Source: a bacterium (GTDB lineage Bacteria; Patescibacteriota; CPR2; UBA1875; JAJYID01). Taken from it: a stretch of DNA of 6,529 bases. The notes under the pieces were generated by a model. It was given only the letters and a program-made list of their open reading frames with translations, had not been told where the DNA came from and did no database searches. This document shows positions 5,825 to 6,529 of the stretch, one piece after another. Position numbers and translations under genes: made by a program. The stretch is from the NCBI GenBank assembly GCA_021823605.1, contig JAKANV010000039.1:1-6529 (forward strand), in the 5' to 3' direction. The first letter of the stretch is position 1. The number at the start of each line of letters is the position of its first letter.

Positions 5825-6529
5825 ATGAAGGTACTAGATAAATATATTCCCTTAGATAAGTCATGGACTATTAGGATGGGCGTTTTAGATTTACTTGATG
5901 GTCATCCTGAAAATACTCTAACCATTCTTAATGAACAGCATGACTTGAGTGATGATTTGATTGCATTACGAGATGTCTGTGAAAATTGGAATAATAAAAG
6001 TGCCATAGATATTGGTGAGTCGGGAACCCTTTATAGATTTCTTCAATTTGCTTCATGGAAATTTGCACTTAATAAAGAGTTTATAAAGCATGGGACATTG
6101 AAAACCAGAGATATCTGCAATAACCCTAAAATTATCGACTATTCACCTGAAGAACTGCTAAAGCTAGATAATGGAACATCACAATGGGCTAGCGCGGCAG
6201 TTCTTTGTGGTAGTAAAGAAAAAGTAGCCAATCCCCCACATAAACTCAATAGAACATATAAGGCGGTAAAATACTGGGACATATTTAAAAAAAGTGGCTC
6301 GTCCTGGCAGCCAATCCACGATGCTACCATTTTAAGTCAGGTAACATCCTTTATCTTTATTCTAAATGGCAAAGAGAGTGCATTTAAGCCCAAACATTCT
6401 GAAGATTATTGTTTCGCCAGGGCATTTGATTTTATCACAGCAGAAAAGGGAGAAAAACTTTGGCCCAGCTTAAAGGGACATGAAAGTAACAGAATTGTAG
6501 AGATGGAAAAAGCACTCTCTTTGCCATTT
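5825..6529 (+). CDS. Divergent, compact EPSP-synthase (AroA)-like protein, 3' partial
   Basis: The frame stays open from ATG 5825 to the right edge (235 residues). AGGG (5814-5817) gives a weak SD, and rodA ends 9 bases before. The order of motifs matches 5-enolpyruvylshikimate-3-phosphate synthase. PLDKSWTIR (9-17) fits PGDKSxSxR with K12, S13 and R17. LSDD is 41-44. SGTLYR (66-71) fits GNxGTxxR. LKTR (92-95) fits the LxxRP arginine. TSQWASA (118-124) fits SSQxxSA. Y145, D166-A-T and D194 fit later positions. HESNR (219-223) fits KE(T/S)DR, with E220 and R223 kept. K12 to R223 spans 211 residues against about 322 in E. coli AroA, with losses in the C-terminal domain. Neighbouring AroA positions differ (N142 for S, H219 for K, N222 for D). 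The homology call was made by eye. Shikimate activity is uncertain, and MurA is a weaker fit. Confidence 0.65.
   Translation, partial: MKVLDKYIPLDKSWTIRMGVLDLLDGHPENTLTILNEQHDLSDDLIALRDVCENWNNKSAIDIGESGTLYRFLQFASWKFALNKEFIKHGTLKTRDICNNPKIIDYSPEELLKLDNGTSQWASAAVLCGSKEKVANPPHKLNRTYKAVKYWDIFKKSGSSWQPIHDATILSQVTSFIFILNGKESAFKPKHSEDYCFARAFDFITAEKGEKLWPSLKGHESNRIVEMEKALSLPF

Noticed and set aside
5825..6529. Right-end gene as MurA (UDP-GlcNAc enolpyruvyl transferase), tempting beside rodA
   Set aside because: MurA begins with a GxKN motif and has a distinct cysteine loop. The DKSxxxR opening, TSQ and HESNR pattern fits EPSP synthase better.
1..6529. Alternative genetic code with UGA as glycine (Gracilibacteria/SR1)
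   Set aside because: TGA at 921-923 and 1399-1401 ends proteins at sensible family lengths next to new starts, and no in-frame TGA interrupts ileS or rodA.
1..6529. CRISPR array, tRNA, rRNA, insertion sequence or long repeats
   Set aside because: No repeated units, cloverleaf-like segments, rRNA-like stretches, transposase motifs or terminal inverted repeats were seen on reading both strands.

Overview
The window looks like part of a streamlined, moderately AT-rich bacterial chromosome, most likely from the Patescibacteria (Candidate Phyla Radiation). This rests on the tightly packed small genes, the eukaryote-like IleRS with a PGVHH form of the HIGH motif, and the style of the small thioredoxin-like and lysine-rich hypothetical proteins. 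It is a family-level impression, not a phylogenetic placement. TGA ends two genes, so the genetic code is the ordinary bacterial one and not the UGA=Gly code of Gracilibacteria/SR1. Every gene seen is on the + strand.

Left block (1-1733): the 3' end of a gene for a membrane-anchored protein is followed by a lysine-rich hypothetical protein, a thioredoxin-fold protein that has lost its CxxC, a single-unit YggT membrane protein, a DUF167/YggU protein and an ASCH-domain protein. Gaps run from 21 bases down to overlaps of 4 and 1 bases, so this is probably one operon with translational coupling.

Junction (1734-1795): the only real intergenic space in the window. It holds an 18-base perfect palindrome followed by a T-rich stretch, and a good sigma70-type promoter (TTGATT, 17 bases, TATAAT) whose expected start falls inside the palindrome. 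It probably ends the left operon and starts the right one.

Right block (1796-6529): ileS (isoleucyl-tRNA synthetase, two-zinc eukaryote-like type), rodA (SEDS peptidoglycan glycosyltransferase) and a gene cut by the window edge. That last gene encodes a strongly divergent, compact homologue of EPSP synthase (AroA family). The yggT / ileS / SEDS grouping recalls the tail of the division-cell-wall cluster (ftsZ-sepF-yggT-divIVA-ileS) of other bacteria.

The most unusual item is the compact EPSP-synthase-like protein at the right end. It keeps most of the ligand-binding landmarks in the right order, but the span between them is more than 100 residues shorter than in E. coli AroA. No RNA genes, CRISPR arrays, insertion sequences or long repeats were seen.
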